Shown: positions 23,628 through 34,334, numbered from the stretch's first letter. The stretch is DNA of 60,000 nt from Tubulanus polymorphus (GCF_964204645.1 NC_134028.1:20746153-20806152); one strand, 5' to 3'. Translations and numbers: made by a program. Notes: generated by a model not told the origin, from the letters alone.

Positions 23628-24690
23628 ATGACGGATAAAAATTTCACCGCCGCTATAATAAACATGACCACAAATGTTGGTGGACCGATCGAACTGCCAC
23701 CACGCGATTACGTAAAACGCTTCATCAATTTCTACCGAAATTCTGTTCCCGATAATTATTCTCACGGGCATCGGAGGCAATGTTCTATCGTTGATTATTT
23801 TCCCACGAATGAAAAGGCGCGATAAATCGACGTCGCAGTATTTGACGCTTTTGGCGGGCAGCGATCTGGTTTATCTTCTCACACACAGCCTGACGGATAC
23901 TTGGATGAACAACGCCGGATGACTTCACGGGCGGCAAAGTTCACTTCGACTTATTTTGGCCAGCAACGTGGCCGTTTGTAACATATTTCGGTATCTGTGG
24001 TACATTTCCACGTCGACGTCGACGTGGACTTTGATGTTGTTCAGCGTAGAGAAATGCGTAGCGATACATTTTCCTTTGAAACGCGAACGCTTGATCATAT
24101 CTCGCAGGCGGAAAATTGCGATTCTTTTCATTTTGATCGTAGCCATCATCACCAATGCGCCGTTTGCGCACGTGTACGAGCTGAACGAAGAAGGAACTCA
24201 TTGCAATTTTATTTTTGATCGTCTGCCCGGGGCCGGGGCGGTCATCTTGATCATAGTAGATTTGACGACCACGTTCGTGGTACCGTGCTTCATCGTGATC
24301 GTATCGAACGTCGTGATCGCCATGACCTTAGTTCGAACTCGCCGCCGTCGTCCAGCCACCGGAAGTGCGACCACACAAAAACATGGCGGACATTCAGACG
24401 AAAAATCTTATCGATTTCTCGTCAACTTGGTCTCGGTATCGGTTTTGTTTTTGGTTACGGTGACACCTTCTTGTGTTCTGTGGAGTATGTTCTGGATTCG
24501 GGTTCTCATGCACACTCTGCTCGAACTAGATTTCGATGGTCTTTACTACGCTTTGTTGTCGACGAATATTCAAGATTTGAATTTTTTTTGTTTGAATTTC
24601 GTAGTTTATGTCGCCTGTTTGGATTTCGGGCAGCAAGAAGCTCGTAAAATCCTCTGTAGGTGCTGCACGATCGCAAACATGGACAAATAG
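23628..24690 (+). pseudogene. Single-exon rhodopsin-like GPCR, frame broken in two or three places
   Basis: An N-terminus from ATG 23628 carries glycosylation sites (NFT, NMT). TM1 (PIIILTGIGGNVLSLIIF) is in another frame from about 23749, followed by TM2 (YLTLLAGSDLVYLL). A TGA interrupts at about 23919. Past it, ECL1/early TM3 reads best in a third frame (GGKVHFDLFWPATWPFVTYF), then the original frame resumes: TM3 with VEKCVAIHFPLK, TM4, TM5, a basic loop, TM6 and TM7 (LNFFCLNFVVY, a weak NPxxY), ending in CRCC. From 23956 to 24690 the frame is open for 244 codons. Either this is a young pseudogene or the sequence has indel errors, because the protein-level conservation is good. No introns are needed. 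Ligand unknown. Confidence 0.65.
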
Positions 24691-25100
24691 TAGGCCTGTC
24701 GGACCTTATATGCTGTATAAACTTGTCCGCATCGCATCCGGACAATTTGTTATATTATTTGAAAGTTGTTTCCAAATACCGATGTATTAAATCAGGCAGC
24801 CAAAAAAAGTTAACTCGCATTATCCGGGTTGAGACTGGGAATAATATTGTTTAGCCGAGCCCGGATCGAAATTGATATAATATCTTTTATTAGAAATATG
24901 AAGAGCGCCAACAAATGAGAGTGGTTTACGAATGTTTTCATATGGTGACAAATTCTATTAAATATAATAAACTTAATTCGAAACGTCAGCAGCTCATTAT
25001 TTCTAGACCTTGGACTAAATGTAGCAACACGGGCATTATTGTGAATCTCTCCTCCGTTACGCTCTCGTTGTATTAACTATTTTTCTTTACCTCACCGCAA
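24691..25100. other. Gap between GPCR copy 2 and the Penelope-like element
   Basis: Only an AATAAACTTAATTCGAAA string (about 24965) stands out. It resembles the one after the first GPCR and may be a poly(A) signal. Confidence 0.35.
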
Positions 25101-25890
25101 GATGAACATCCTGGATTTTATGTCTGAATTAGAACAGCGCAAGACATCCTCCTCGAATTTTGACTACAACTTTATGTTTATGAACTTACAAACTATTTGT
25201 GATAACCTCAACTACTTTCAACTACTCAGAATTTTTACCTCGTCGTTTCAGGATTGCCCTCTCTGAACTCAAGAAACTAGACTCTGTTCGTATTTCCAAA
25301 GCTGATAAAGGTGGCAAAATTGTTCTCTTAGATATCTGTATTTATCATCATAACATGTTCGTCCTTCTTGGCGACTCTAATGTTTATAAACGATTGAAAT
25401 AAAACCCCCTCTCTCGTATGCAAGCGTCATTTAATAAGAATTTGTCTGGCATTATTCAAAGGTTTCTGGACCCCAAAGACATTCCTTCGAAATTTCTACC
25501 ACGTCTACCCTCCCTACCTTATATCTATGGGCTCCCTAAAATCCGTAAGAAAGATGTTCCGCTGCGCCCCATTGTATCTAATTGTAATTCTCCCTCTTAT
25601 CGTCTATCCAAATATCTGGTTAAACAATTATCCCTGGTTCTTGGTTCTTTCTCCCCTTCTCATTTACGGCACAACCAAGATTTGATAGAACGGTTGAAAT
25701 ACATTATTCCTGGTAACGATAGATTCATTTCGTTTGATGCTAGTTCCCTTTTTACTAATGTTCCTCTTAGGCCTACCCTGAATTTTCTTAAGCGTTAACT
25801 TCCTTCGTTGGATTTTAATTTTGACATTCCTACTGATTGTATTATCGACTTAATTGAAATTTGCTTTCAGAACTCCTTTTTCAGGAGGTT
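25101..25890 (+). mobile_element. Truncated Penelope-like element (PLE) reverse transcriptase
   Basis: The frame shows RISKADKGGKIVLLD, then LPYIYGLPKIRKKDVPLRPIVS and FISFDASSLFTNVPL, three signature blocks of PLE reverse transcriptases. Two in-frame stops (25400-25402 and 25796-25798) and an apparent frameshift before 25199 break it. It is cut before the YxDD block, where unrelated repeat DNA begins (about 25885). No GIY-YIG endonuclease part is present. It is inactive. Confidence 0.85.
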
Positions 25891-26085
25891 CTTTCAGAGA
25901 AAATTGGACGTTTTTCATTGTTTTGGCGGGGGCGCCATAATGGCATTTTCTTTGTTTTGGACGCCAAAACGAACTTTCAGAGAAAATTGGACGTTTTTTT
26001 TCGTTTTGGCGTTCTGGCGCTCTGGCGCCCTGATTTGCATACCAGAAATTTTTCGCTATGGCCATTATCAGCCACCATAGTTTGC
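25884..26085. repeat. Element fragment with an 84-bp internal repeat, related to 26175-26715
   Basis: TTTCAGAGAAAATTGGACG occurs twice (about 25893 and 25977), each followed by TTTTGGCG. The right end ATCAGCCACCATA equals the terminus of the MITE at 26175-26715, so this may be a remnant of the same or a sister family. It truncates the PLE. Confidence 0.5.
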
Positions 26086-26174
26086 TGGTGATTTCATTTT
26101 GTGATTAATTTCGTTCGAAAATCAAAACAAAGCTTAAGAATGCACTGGGAAAAATTGTATATAATACTGGATCG

Positions 26175-26715
26175 TATGGTGGCTGATTCGGGCCATGTTA
26201 TAAAATATCACAAACGTTACAAATTTTTTTTTGCAGACGCTTAAAAGTCGTTTTATTGCGCAATAAAACGAAAATTACCACGTTAAAACGAGAAATTACC
26301 GCGATAAAACAAGAAAAAGTCGTTTTATTGCGCAATAAAACGACTTTTTCTTGTTTAATAAACGCGCGATAAAACGACTTTTTCTTGTTTTAACGCGCGA
26401 TAAAACGACTTTTTCTTGTTTTAACGCGCAATAAAACGACTTTTTCTTGTTTTAATGCGGTAATTATCGTTTTATCGCGCTATTTTTCGTTTAAACATGG
26501 CAATAAAACGACAAAGTTCGTTTTATCGCGCGATAAAACGACTTTTTCTCGTTTTATTGCGCAATAAAACGACTTTTTCTATTTTTAACGCGGTAATTTC
26601 TCGTTTTAACGTGGTAAATTTCGTTTTATTGCGCGATAAAACGACTTTTAGGCGTCTGTAAAAAAAAATTTGCACCATTTGTGATTTTTTTACATGGCCC
26701 GAATCAGCCACCATA
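26175..26715. mobile_element. MITE built from palindromes
   Basis: The left end TATGGTGGCTGATTCGGGCC and the right end GGCCCGAATCAGCCACCATA are exact inverted repeats. The terminal arms extend inward about 85 bases with small gaps. The interior is a chain of CGTTTTATTGCGCAATAAAACG-type palindromes, including about four head-to-tail copies of a 31-bp unit (GTTTTAACGCGCGATAAAAC plus GACTTTTTCTT). It is non-coding. It lies just downstream of SDR D. Confidence 0.8.
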
Positions 26716-26771
26716 CCATACTTTTGACTGATCGGAGTATGGGATAGGCACAAGGCTTTATGCGATGGATT

Positions 26772-29258
26772 CTAATCTTGATGATTCAGCATGGTTTGCT
26801 GCAGAGGGAACATATGTAACGCCCCACCGTCAACAGACAAGTTGACACCAGTCGTAAATGACGCTTCATCCGAAGCTAAAAATCTGACCGCCTTCGCCAC
26901 CTCTTCCGGTTGCCCATGACGACCTAGAGCGTGTATCTGAGGACTGATTTCTGTCAAGAACTGAAATAGAAATCCCATGCTTAATAGTGAATTTTCTGAG
27001 GATTTATTGCAGCTGTGATTGATTTCAGACATGAACCTTTTCATATTGATCATCGGTGATGCCACCTCGTCTGTGAATCTTACTATAGATAGCTCCAGGG
27101 CTACAATACAAATACAGTTGTAGCCACGACATTTGAGAAAGACTGCAATGTCTGAGAGGTTCTTATCTATACTCACTTCACTGCGTTCACTCGAACTCCG
27201 TATTCTGCCAATTCTGTAATAAACATGTTTAAACATAATATCAATCCTAACCAACAACACTGTGGAACTAGTTCGTGGTGAATTTGCACCTTTATATCTG
27301 CATACCTATTGCAAGATTACGCATCAAGTGATCCACAGCAGCTTTTGACATAGTGTATGCAATAATATTAGTCATCTATAAAATCAAAACAAACAACCGA
27401 AATTTCCAATTATGAACTTCGATTTAAACAGAAGATTCTGTAAATCTGACCGTCGATCACGCAACTTTATCTGTACTTCGATTCCCTATTTCAAAATCAA
27501 ACCCCGTTTCACCCCCAGCAGGTGTGGTCAGTTAGTATTGGATCAGTGGGTTCAAATCACAACAAATCAATTGAAATCTACCAATCAAATAAATTCCATG
27601 GTCTATGATATCATCCTTTAATCAACAAAAGTGACCAGTGGCATCATTGCGAATGGATTTCAGTTCAGTAAACACTCACCACTGTCAGAGTACATACACT
27701 GCTGATCATTATGATACTGCCTGAAATAAAAGACAACATAGACGATATAATTGATGTGTTGTTGCCAACAGGTTACCGTTAGTTTAACAGGTGAGGTCCT
27801 TTCCTTGTCGTTTAATGATGTGAGGTCGCACGAGTTTAGTCAAATAGAACACAGATCTAACGTTTACTTTCATCGTAAAGTCGTAATCCTCCATTTTCTG
27901 GGATCCAAGCGTCCCGAATATAACAGTTGCCGCATTGTTTACCTTAAGAAATAACGTTGAAGTATATAGAGAATCTAAAATCCCATGAGGTGGCAATGTA
28001 GTAAGATACTATATTAGTTACATATTTAATTTATTTTCCTCTAAACGAGAAGTGCAACTTTGCAATGCTTACCAGGATATCAATGACTCCAAATTTTTCA
28101 ATAGTTTTTTCGACGAAATTCTTTATTCCCTCATCTTCACCGGCAAAATCTACTATAACACTTAGAATCTAAAGCAATTAGAAAAACAATTGAAAATGCT
28201 TGGAATTGTGTATGAGTCAGTTGAGATAACGATTTTAGTACACCTGCGAATCAGTAACACCTTCGTGTTTACACTTATCAATCGTATCCTGAAGATCAGT
28301 TTCATTTCTTCCGGTCAGGACTAATTTCGACCCATGTCGAGCAAAATCTACAGCTATTGCTTTTCCAATTCCATTACTAGCCCCTGAATTAAAGGCTACA
28401 AGTAGTTAAGCTTAACCGTGGACGCATGATATAGTTTATACATCCATGGTTTTTAAGGTTGCATACAGAGGTACTGTTTCAGTATCGGTGCTTTAGTATG
28501 AAATGTTAGTAAATGTTGTGTTAACCATTGATTACAAAGCGTTTGTCCAGGGCCTGGTTTTATACACTGGTATTACCTTTAACCCGGGGCTGACTCGATT
28601 GATAATGAATTGACCTAGCCCTCGGTTTAAAGGTAATACCAGTCTACAAGACCGGCCCCATGTGTTCACAGTTTTATAGTTAGCTATCCGGACTGGTTGA
28701 CTTGAACCAGTTTTAGTTTTTTTTTCAGCAAGATCTTTATTTGCCATAATATACATCAGTACATGAAACTTAACTTACAAACGGCATTTAAAAGGCATTA
28801 TATGCAAATGTAGAGATAAAATATTAGGTGTAAATATATGGCAGACCAAATGCAAAGGTAAGAAAAAAGAAAAGGGAAGTAACTAAGAAGCTGTAAATGC
28901 GCGTAGTAGTATTGTTGGTGTGATTTCCGCTTTCAAGGTTAGCATGATTGACTGTGACAAATTTTGCTACTGTAATGGTAAGTTGGCTACTTACATCGAA
29001 ATCAAAGTTGGGGCTTACATGTAGTAAGAGCCAGTTTTGATTGTTACTATCGTTAGTTATCCAAAGGTTAACTTGAGTTAACAAGTTTTAATTTCTACTA
29101 GGTTAGAGTAATCCAAAACTTTGCTCTGATTTTTTCTAGTCTACTTTTGAGAACAAAGCTTTTGATCTAAGAACAAAGCTTTTCTACGTGGTAGTGAAAA
29201 ACATATGCATGTACGTACCTGTTATAATGACAACTTTATCTTTTAATGATGACTCCAT
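26772..29258 (-). CDS. Short-chain dehydrogenase/reductase, copy D (271 aa, divergent)
   Basis: Exons in transcript order: 29219-29258, 28244-28383, 28073-28168, 27804-27942, 27680-27720, 27306-27375, 27177-27213, 27037-27100, 26772-26960, totalling 816 nt. It has TGASNGIG, MKVN, SSV, YTMSK and LSVDGG, so the tetrad is kept. Oddities: NNAG has become NNAA; exon 4 is followed by GA, not GT, at its expected donor; and the C-terminus is about 11 residues longer (ends LNHQD). If the GA site is not used, a GT 15 nt downstream (exon 4 low end at 27789) keeps frame and adds five residues. Exon 8 resembles copy C ([11 protein letters not shown]). It is separated from C by GPCR relics and transposons. 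Confidence 0.82.
27400..27612 (+). repeat. Dispersed repeat, GCAGGTGTGGT family (copy 1)
   Basis: The phrases TCTGTACTTCGATT, ATTTCAAAATCAAACCCC, GCAGGTGTGG and AATCTACCAATCAAAT recur in the same order at 50335-50500 and, diverged, at 33600-33790. It sits in an intron of SDR D. The type is unknown and no clear inverted ends were found. Confidence 0.55.
28550..28659. mobile_element. Foldback MITE, ACTGGTATTACCTTTAA family (copy 1)
   Basis: The arms GGCCTGGTTTTATACACTGG...ACCTTTAACC and GGTTTAAAGG...CCAGTCTACAAGACCGGCC are inverted around a short centre. It is the same family as 38044-38148. It sits in intron 1 of SDR D. Confidence 0.7.
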
Positions 29259-30572
29259 TTTGATTCAGAAATGTGTCTGGAACGAAACTTGCTACCTCGA
29301 CTGAATTTCATTTGCACAGTGAATACAAGCTTTCAGACAAACTTGTCATTTATCATTTTAGAGTATAATAGCTTTAGGCCAAGTCATGACATTTATTTTT
29401 TCAGAAAAGTACGTACGTATCAATTTCAAGTAGTAACCGTGTCTATGTCGACGAGCAATTAGTATGCTATAATGGGCTCGACATTCATCGAGACATTTAT
29501 GTATCATTGTAACGTAGATTCACAAACTAGCCCAATGCTACCAGATCCTCAACAATTAAGCACTTTAAATTCTAAAACGCACCCTGGTGTCCTATATTTC
29601 TCAAACAAAACAACTATTTCCATCAAATCTACCGAAAGATACTGAAGAAACATGAGTCACGGTTTATAATCGTTTTATCTCAAACACATTTCATCCAGAC
29701 AACGATAACCCGAAAAAGAGTTTTGGTACATACTTCACATTTTCAGAATAACCATTCAACTTAGTAAATGTAGCTGCAACTAATTATTTAGTAGCTAAAA
29801 TCATTCGCATCAAATGGAAACTTTTTTGAATATTTTGTTGTTAGGACTAATGCTTTGTCTCGAAATCAACTTTTCGGATGGCTTGGAAATTAAACAGATT
29901 GGACACCAAAATAAGGAAATACATGCTTAATACCACTTGGCTATAAAAGGGACAAGTAACAGTTACTTGTTCCTTGTTCCTTATTCGGAGATGAATTCTC
30001 AATAGTAACGGAATAAGGAATAAGGAACAAGTAATGAACTTCACTGGGGTAACTCTTACATCAGCAGAACTCGAACCTGCCGTCTCCAGCATGCAAGCCG
30101 ATCAACCGCTAGACCTAGGCCAGTCAGGGGTAGATCCAAAGCTTATATTGGAAAAAGGGCAATAATAAAAGAGGCACAATCCACGATAAGCGGATATTAG
30201 CCCCTGCATTAGCCCCTGCAGATCCCATTGCAAGGACCTGAGCTTGTTTCAACCAAAGAAAAACATAATTTTTACAAGGAGCCTTAAGACATCCTCAGAT
30301 GGTACCGAATTTTTTAAGGGAAAGGATTTTCGGGGACCCAACTGAAAATATAGAGGGTAGCACGTGCCCCAGGTGCTACCCCCTGTATCCGCACCGTATG
30401 TTTTTCGAGTCGTCAGGTCTGGTGACAGACCGGTGGTGAGCAAGACGTATATTCAATTATAGATTATGATGATCAGAAATGTTAAGAACCATGAATCGTC
30501 ACCTCCATTAATATTGAAGAATGAAATGGCAATAAAAGCATATCTTTTTTTGTTTTAATCATTAATCAGGAT
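29259..30572. other. Gap upstream of SDR D, repeats only
   Basis: It contains an inverted repeat of GGAACAAGTAA strings (about 29940-30040). At about 30060-30118 on the minus strand there is a tRNA-like patch (CTAGCGGTTGATCGGC, then GGTTCGAGTTC), possibly a SINE head. From 30125 there is a hAT-like fragment. No gene was seen. Confidence 0.4.
30125..30395. mobile_element. Degraded hAT-like element
   Basis: It starts CAGGGGTAGATCCAAAGC, and CCCCCTGTATCCGCAC lies near the other end, both variants of the CAGGGGCGGATCC terminus. A 64-codon minus-strand frame inside is not recognisable as a protein. Confidence 0.3.
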
Positions 30573-30612
30573 TTTATTTCATCGACTCATACACAATACT
30601 TCACCAAGAACC

Positions 30613-30889
30613 TTAGTGTCTGATGTGCCACAGGATCGTAGAGCAACGTAGATACACTGTGGAGACAGCCACTGCCAGGACTGGGTGAAACACATTACAT
30701 GATGTGGATTCGGTACATCCACTGTGGATTTATCTTACCCGAAATGTAAAAATGAGCGACGTCTGAGATAACTACTTTCTTTTCAAGTTCTTTTGCAGTC
30801 GAATCATCAAGTGCGTCTTTGGCGTTTGCCATCAACCACGAACAGATTACTAACAGCATCATTGGAAGTATTCTTCTCAACATTCTCAT
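30613..30889 (-). CDS. Probable small secreted peptide (72 aa, two coding exons)
   Basis: Exons 30739-30889 and 30613-30680. The first starts MRMLRRILPMMLLVICSW and reads as a signal peptide with likely cleavage after ANA (residue 23). A charged stretch (KDALDDSTAKELEKK) follows and the exon ends at a strong donor, CGG|GTAAGA. The second begins after TTTCACCCAG, gives a hydrophobic VLAVAVSTVYL and ends WHIRH. A poly(A) signal (complement of 30573-30578) lies about 35 nt past the stop. A good acceptor (TTTGTAG, about 30904) just before the ATG points to a 5' UTR exon further up. No family is recognised. Two nearby AGs in exon 2 would also keep frame. The exon 2 assignment is less sure than exon 1. 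Confidence 0.45.
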
Positions 30890-30932
30890 CCGCGTTGACG
30901 CTACAAATTAAGATGATGTTTTAATATTGAGA

Positions 30933-31115
30933 GGTGCAGTGGCCGAATGGTTACCCCCGGTCACTGTTCTCGTCAATCCAAGGTTTATCGGTTCAAACCC
31001 TGGTGGCAACATAGTTTCTTTGTCGAAGATTCTTCTCTGGTCTCTCCCCATTGGAAATAAGAAACATCGAACCCGCTTATAATGCCCTGCGTGGCGCTTA
31101 GCGGGTTGAGAGTGT
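30933..31115 (+). mobile_element. tRNA-derived SINE-like sequence
   Basis: An A-box-like TGGCCGAATGGTTA and a B-box-like GGTTCAAACCC are spaced as in a class II tRNA, but the acceptor arms do not pair. A non-tRNA body follows to about 31115. It is better explained as a SINE than a tRNA gene. Confidence 0.5.
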
Positions 31116-31893
31116 TAACAAGAGAACGTTTTGATATTTATTATCATCGCCATAACCAGTCAGCGGCGCCGGAACCGCCCCGACTACAAGCGATCACAAG
31201 TTGATGAAATGTTGATGAAACTGATTTGCCTATATTGAAATCTGGTTTGATTGTTGAAACTCAAACTCTGCTGGAAATTTTGGATGCATGCGAAAAATTC
31301 ATTCAACCAAAGATTGAAATAAAAGATGTCTCTATCTACAAACTGTATAGCTCATGCACCTCTGACCCCTACGCGCATCCCCGACTGATGCCGTCGTAGT
31401 CAGGGCCTCTATTATTTCTGTGTTCGGTTGAATGAATTTTTTCGCAGGCATCTAAAATTGCCAGCAGAATCCGAATTTGAAACAATCAACCAGATTTGAC
31501 AAACATTGAAATGATTGTCAATTTTTGGTTCGGCAATTTCTGATGATGGTTGGCAGACGCTGCCAATATAAACCAATTAGTTTCAGTTATTGATGAAATG
31601 ACAAATATTATTGCAATTCTATCAGCAAAACTTGATTCTAATTCTAGACATTAGACGTGTTTATTTCTGTTTAAGTTTAACTAGAACTAGGTTTCCATGA
31701 TATAGATGTATCAATAATTTGTAATGACTGCTAAAAATCAGTTCAAATATCACGGATGTATTGTGTCAGGTTTTCCAAAATTGCTAGAGTAAATCTGTGA
31801 TTTGTCGCCAGAACAACTCTCAAAATGATCGGTAAGTAAAAATTTTAGTTTTACTGTAAACCAAGTACGATTAGTTTTATTCATGAACTGTTT

Positions 31894-32008
31894 ATTTTCT
31901 ACAGTAATGTTTAACGATTATAAAAATGATAGTGTTAAAAAAATCATCATCATGATGATTTTTTTAACACTATCATTTTTATAATCGTTAAACATTACTG
32001 TAGAAAAT
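31894..32008. repeat. Perfect palindrome, 57-bp arms with a one-base centre
   Basis: Positions 31894-31950 are the exact reverse complement of 31952-32008. The centre is the C at 31951, within ATCATCATCATGATGAT. No mismatch was found in the arms. The flanking bases differ. Confidence 0.95.
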
Positions 32009-32249
32009 TAATATGATATTAATTTGAAGCGTCAACGTTGATGATAATGTTGAGAAAGGTTTTTTTTAAATTTTTCCAAGGAATTGACAAAAGGTACGAC
32101 AATGGACGAGTGCGCCGATGTCGAGGTTTACAAAAATGGGTACGACGGGCTCTCAAAAGAGCTTTATTCAAAATGTCGTCAGGGTAAGCTAAATTTAAGA
32201 GGGAAGTCCAGAAAATCTGGGTCAGTTCAAATCTCAAAGAAAAAGGGGT

Positions 32250-32318
32250 CATGTTTGACATTTTCAGTTTATAGGAAACCCGCCCATTCTGGATCGTACC
32301 TGCTTTTTTTCGTTTACT
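32250..32318 (+). mobile_element. Penelope-like reverse transcriptase crumb
   Basis: The frame LTFSVYRKPAHSGSYLLF matches the conserved VYRKPTHxxxYL block that lies after the catalytic motif in PLE proteins. Only about 20 residues remain. Confidence 0.5.
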
Positions 32319-32598
32319 GTCTATAGCGTAAAACTCGGTTTGCCCAAGGTTTATTTATTCGTGTGTTTAGGATTTGTGACCCCCTTTGCTTGGCTGAAGG
32401 GTGGAAAGTTGCAGTGTAGTGAAAAAGAAGTGAAAACCTTATCGATTTATATGATTGTAATGACTAATTGTTGATAGCGAAGCGTGTAAATGATAACGGT
32501 TGGGTTATCTATAGAAATACGCAAATACGTAGCTTGAACATTTTGGGGATTATTGGATATCATTTTCGTATATCCAATGAAAAAATAGTCCCCAAGTC

Positions 32599-33229
32599 CA
32601 CACACCAAAAGAAATCCTGTTTCTCGGGCGGGGCCAATCGCCAAAAGTGGTAGGTATGGTAGGGATTTGTTTTTCTTTTTTATAGAAAATAAAATTTTGG
32701 GCATACTTCTAAAAATGGGTAGGTCGCCGTAAATACTTTTTACAGCACCAAATATTTTGTTAGAAATATGATTAGCAGCTAGACCGCAGTAATAAAATGA
32801 GGTTGAGGTGTTTGTGCAATACAAAAATTAAGATTGATTAAAAAACTATATTATTTTTAAACATATTTCAGGGAATTCCTGGAATTTTACAATCCAAGGT
32901 TGCCATCAATGTCTGATTAGCAAAGTTGTCTGAGCATGATGCACCATTTCCAGAATCAAATTGTTAAATCTGATGTGACAAAACATTTCTATGATGTTGA
33001 TCTAAGTGCCGACATCACGATTTGATTAAAAAGAACAATTATTTACGTGAATGGAGAATAGTTTTGTAGTCGGTCGGCCACAAATATATATTTTTGAAAA
33101 GATTTTTTTCACCCAAAATTTTGAAGAATGGTCGGTAGGCAGTTTTATTTTATTCTGATAGTAATTATTTGAAATGACCAAATATCGGGTCGGTCGGGCC
33201 TGAGAAACAGGGTTTTCTTTTGGTGTGGT
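32599..33229. mobile_element. Inverted-repeat DNA element, about 630 bp
   Basis: The left end CCACACACCAAAAGAAATCC and the right end GGGTTTTCTTTTGGTGTGG are inverted repeats about 30 bases long (CTGTTTCTC...GGC continues the match). Subterminal parts with GGTCGGTAGGC and GGGTAGGTCGCC also resemble each other. It has no transposase ORF. Confidence 0.6.
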
Positions 33230-33599
33230 CTAATGCTGACGATTTACATTGAAAATTGTCAGGATGCCTCTTCCTTGCTACTAGCAAAGAATAATAAAAA
33301 CAACTGACGCTGACGTTCGACGCTAAAACGATCCTGATATCTTATTATTTCTCACTCACAAATAAAAACAAATAAGTGTACATAAAATTTACAAGCAGTG
33401 ACTAGTGAAATACTCAATTTAGTAATAGTTTTTTTCTATGAAAAAAAAATTACATTCAATTTTCGATACATCAAACCGGAGGCGTTCACTAAGTACGTAT
33501 GCAAAACGGAGCAAAATCAAAAGTTAGATAGCCATTTTACACATACTTTCTTGATACTCCGGCCAGAAACTCTTTTGGAATAGACGTTTTTGGTGATTT

Positions 33600-33790
33600 G
33601 ATCTACTCTCTTAACCAAACATTATTACAAAATCGACCATCCAATTGGACGTGTAGTTCGATTTTCCGATTTCAAAATCCAACCTCTTATTTCGTTCCCG
33701 GTAGGTACGTATGATGGGTTTGTAAGGAACACTTGAAATAAGCATCGAATCAAACTAAATCAGTCAATCAAATAAGTAAGAGATAAGTAG
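33600..33790 (+). repeat. Dispersed repeat (copy 2 of the family at 27400)
   Basis: GTTCGATTTTCCGATTTCAAAATCCAACC, GGTAGGTACGTATG, GGGTTTGTAAGGAA and CAATCAAATAA keep the family order, with more divergence than 27400 and 50335. Confidence 0.5.
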
Positions 33791-34334
33791 GAGGGACAAT
33801 CATCCATATTTGAAGATAGAAAATACACACTGAAACATCAAACAACAGGACCATCGTACATTACTAGCCTATTTTACAGCAACATCATTAGAAATATACG
33901 TAATAAGATGATTTACAGTTTACGTCGTGGACTTTAATGTAAATAGCTACTTAGCTATACGCAGATCACACGCTTTTGACTTGTTTGCTCCTACCTAGCT
34001 ACGGCTTGCATACGTACTTACGTATGCGACATTGGCAAATTTATACGGAATAAATAAATCACTAAATGTTTTTTAATAGACATTCGATTATATATCAGAG
34101 TAACTTTTGATAACTTTGAATTTTGTTATAAACTATATCTATACACGTGTGCAATAATATATATATTTACAATTCATCTCTAGATTTTCGAAGCCGTAGA
34201 TTTTCATCACCATACCACGCACAATTTCATGAACACAAAATCATAAAATAAATCACAAAAGGAATTGAAATCACGTAATTTTTTCAAACGGGTTTAACAT
34301 TCAATACTTCCACATGCAGAATACAGTCGAAACT

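Noticed and set aside
31820-31840. ATGATCG|GTAAGT as a possible first coding exon
   Set aside because: No downstream partner exon could be found. A short ATG before a good donor is expected by chance.
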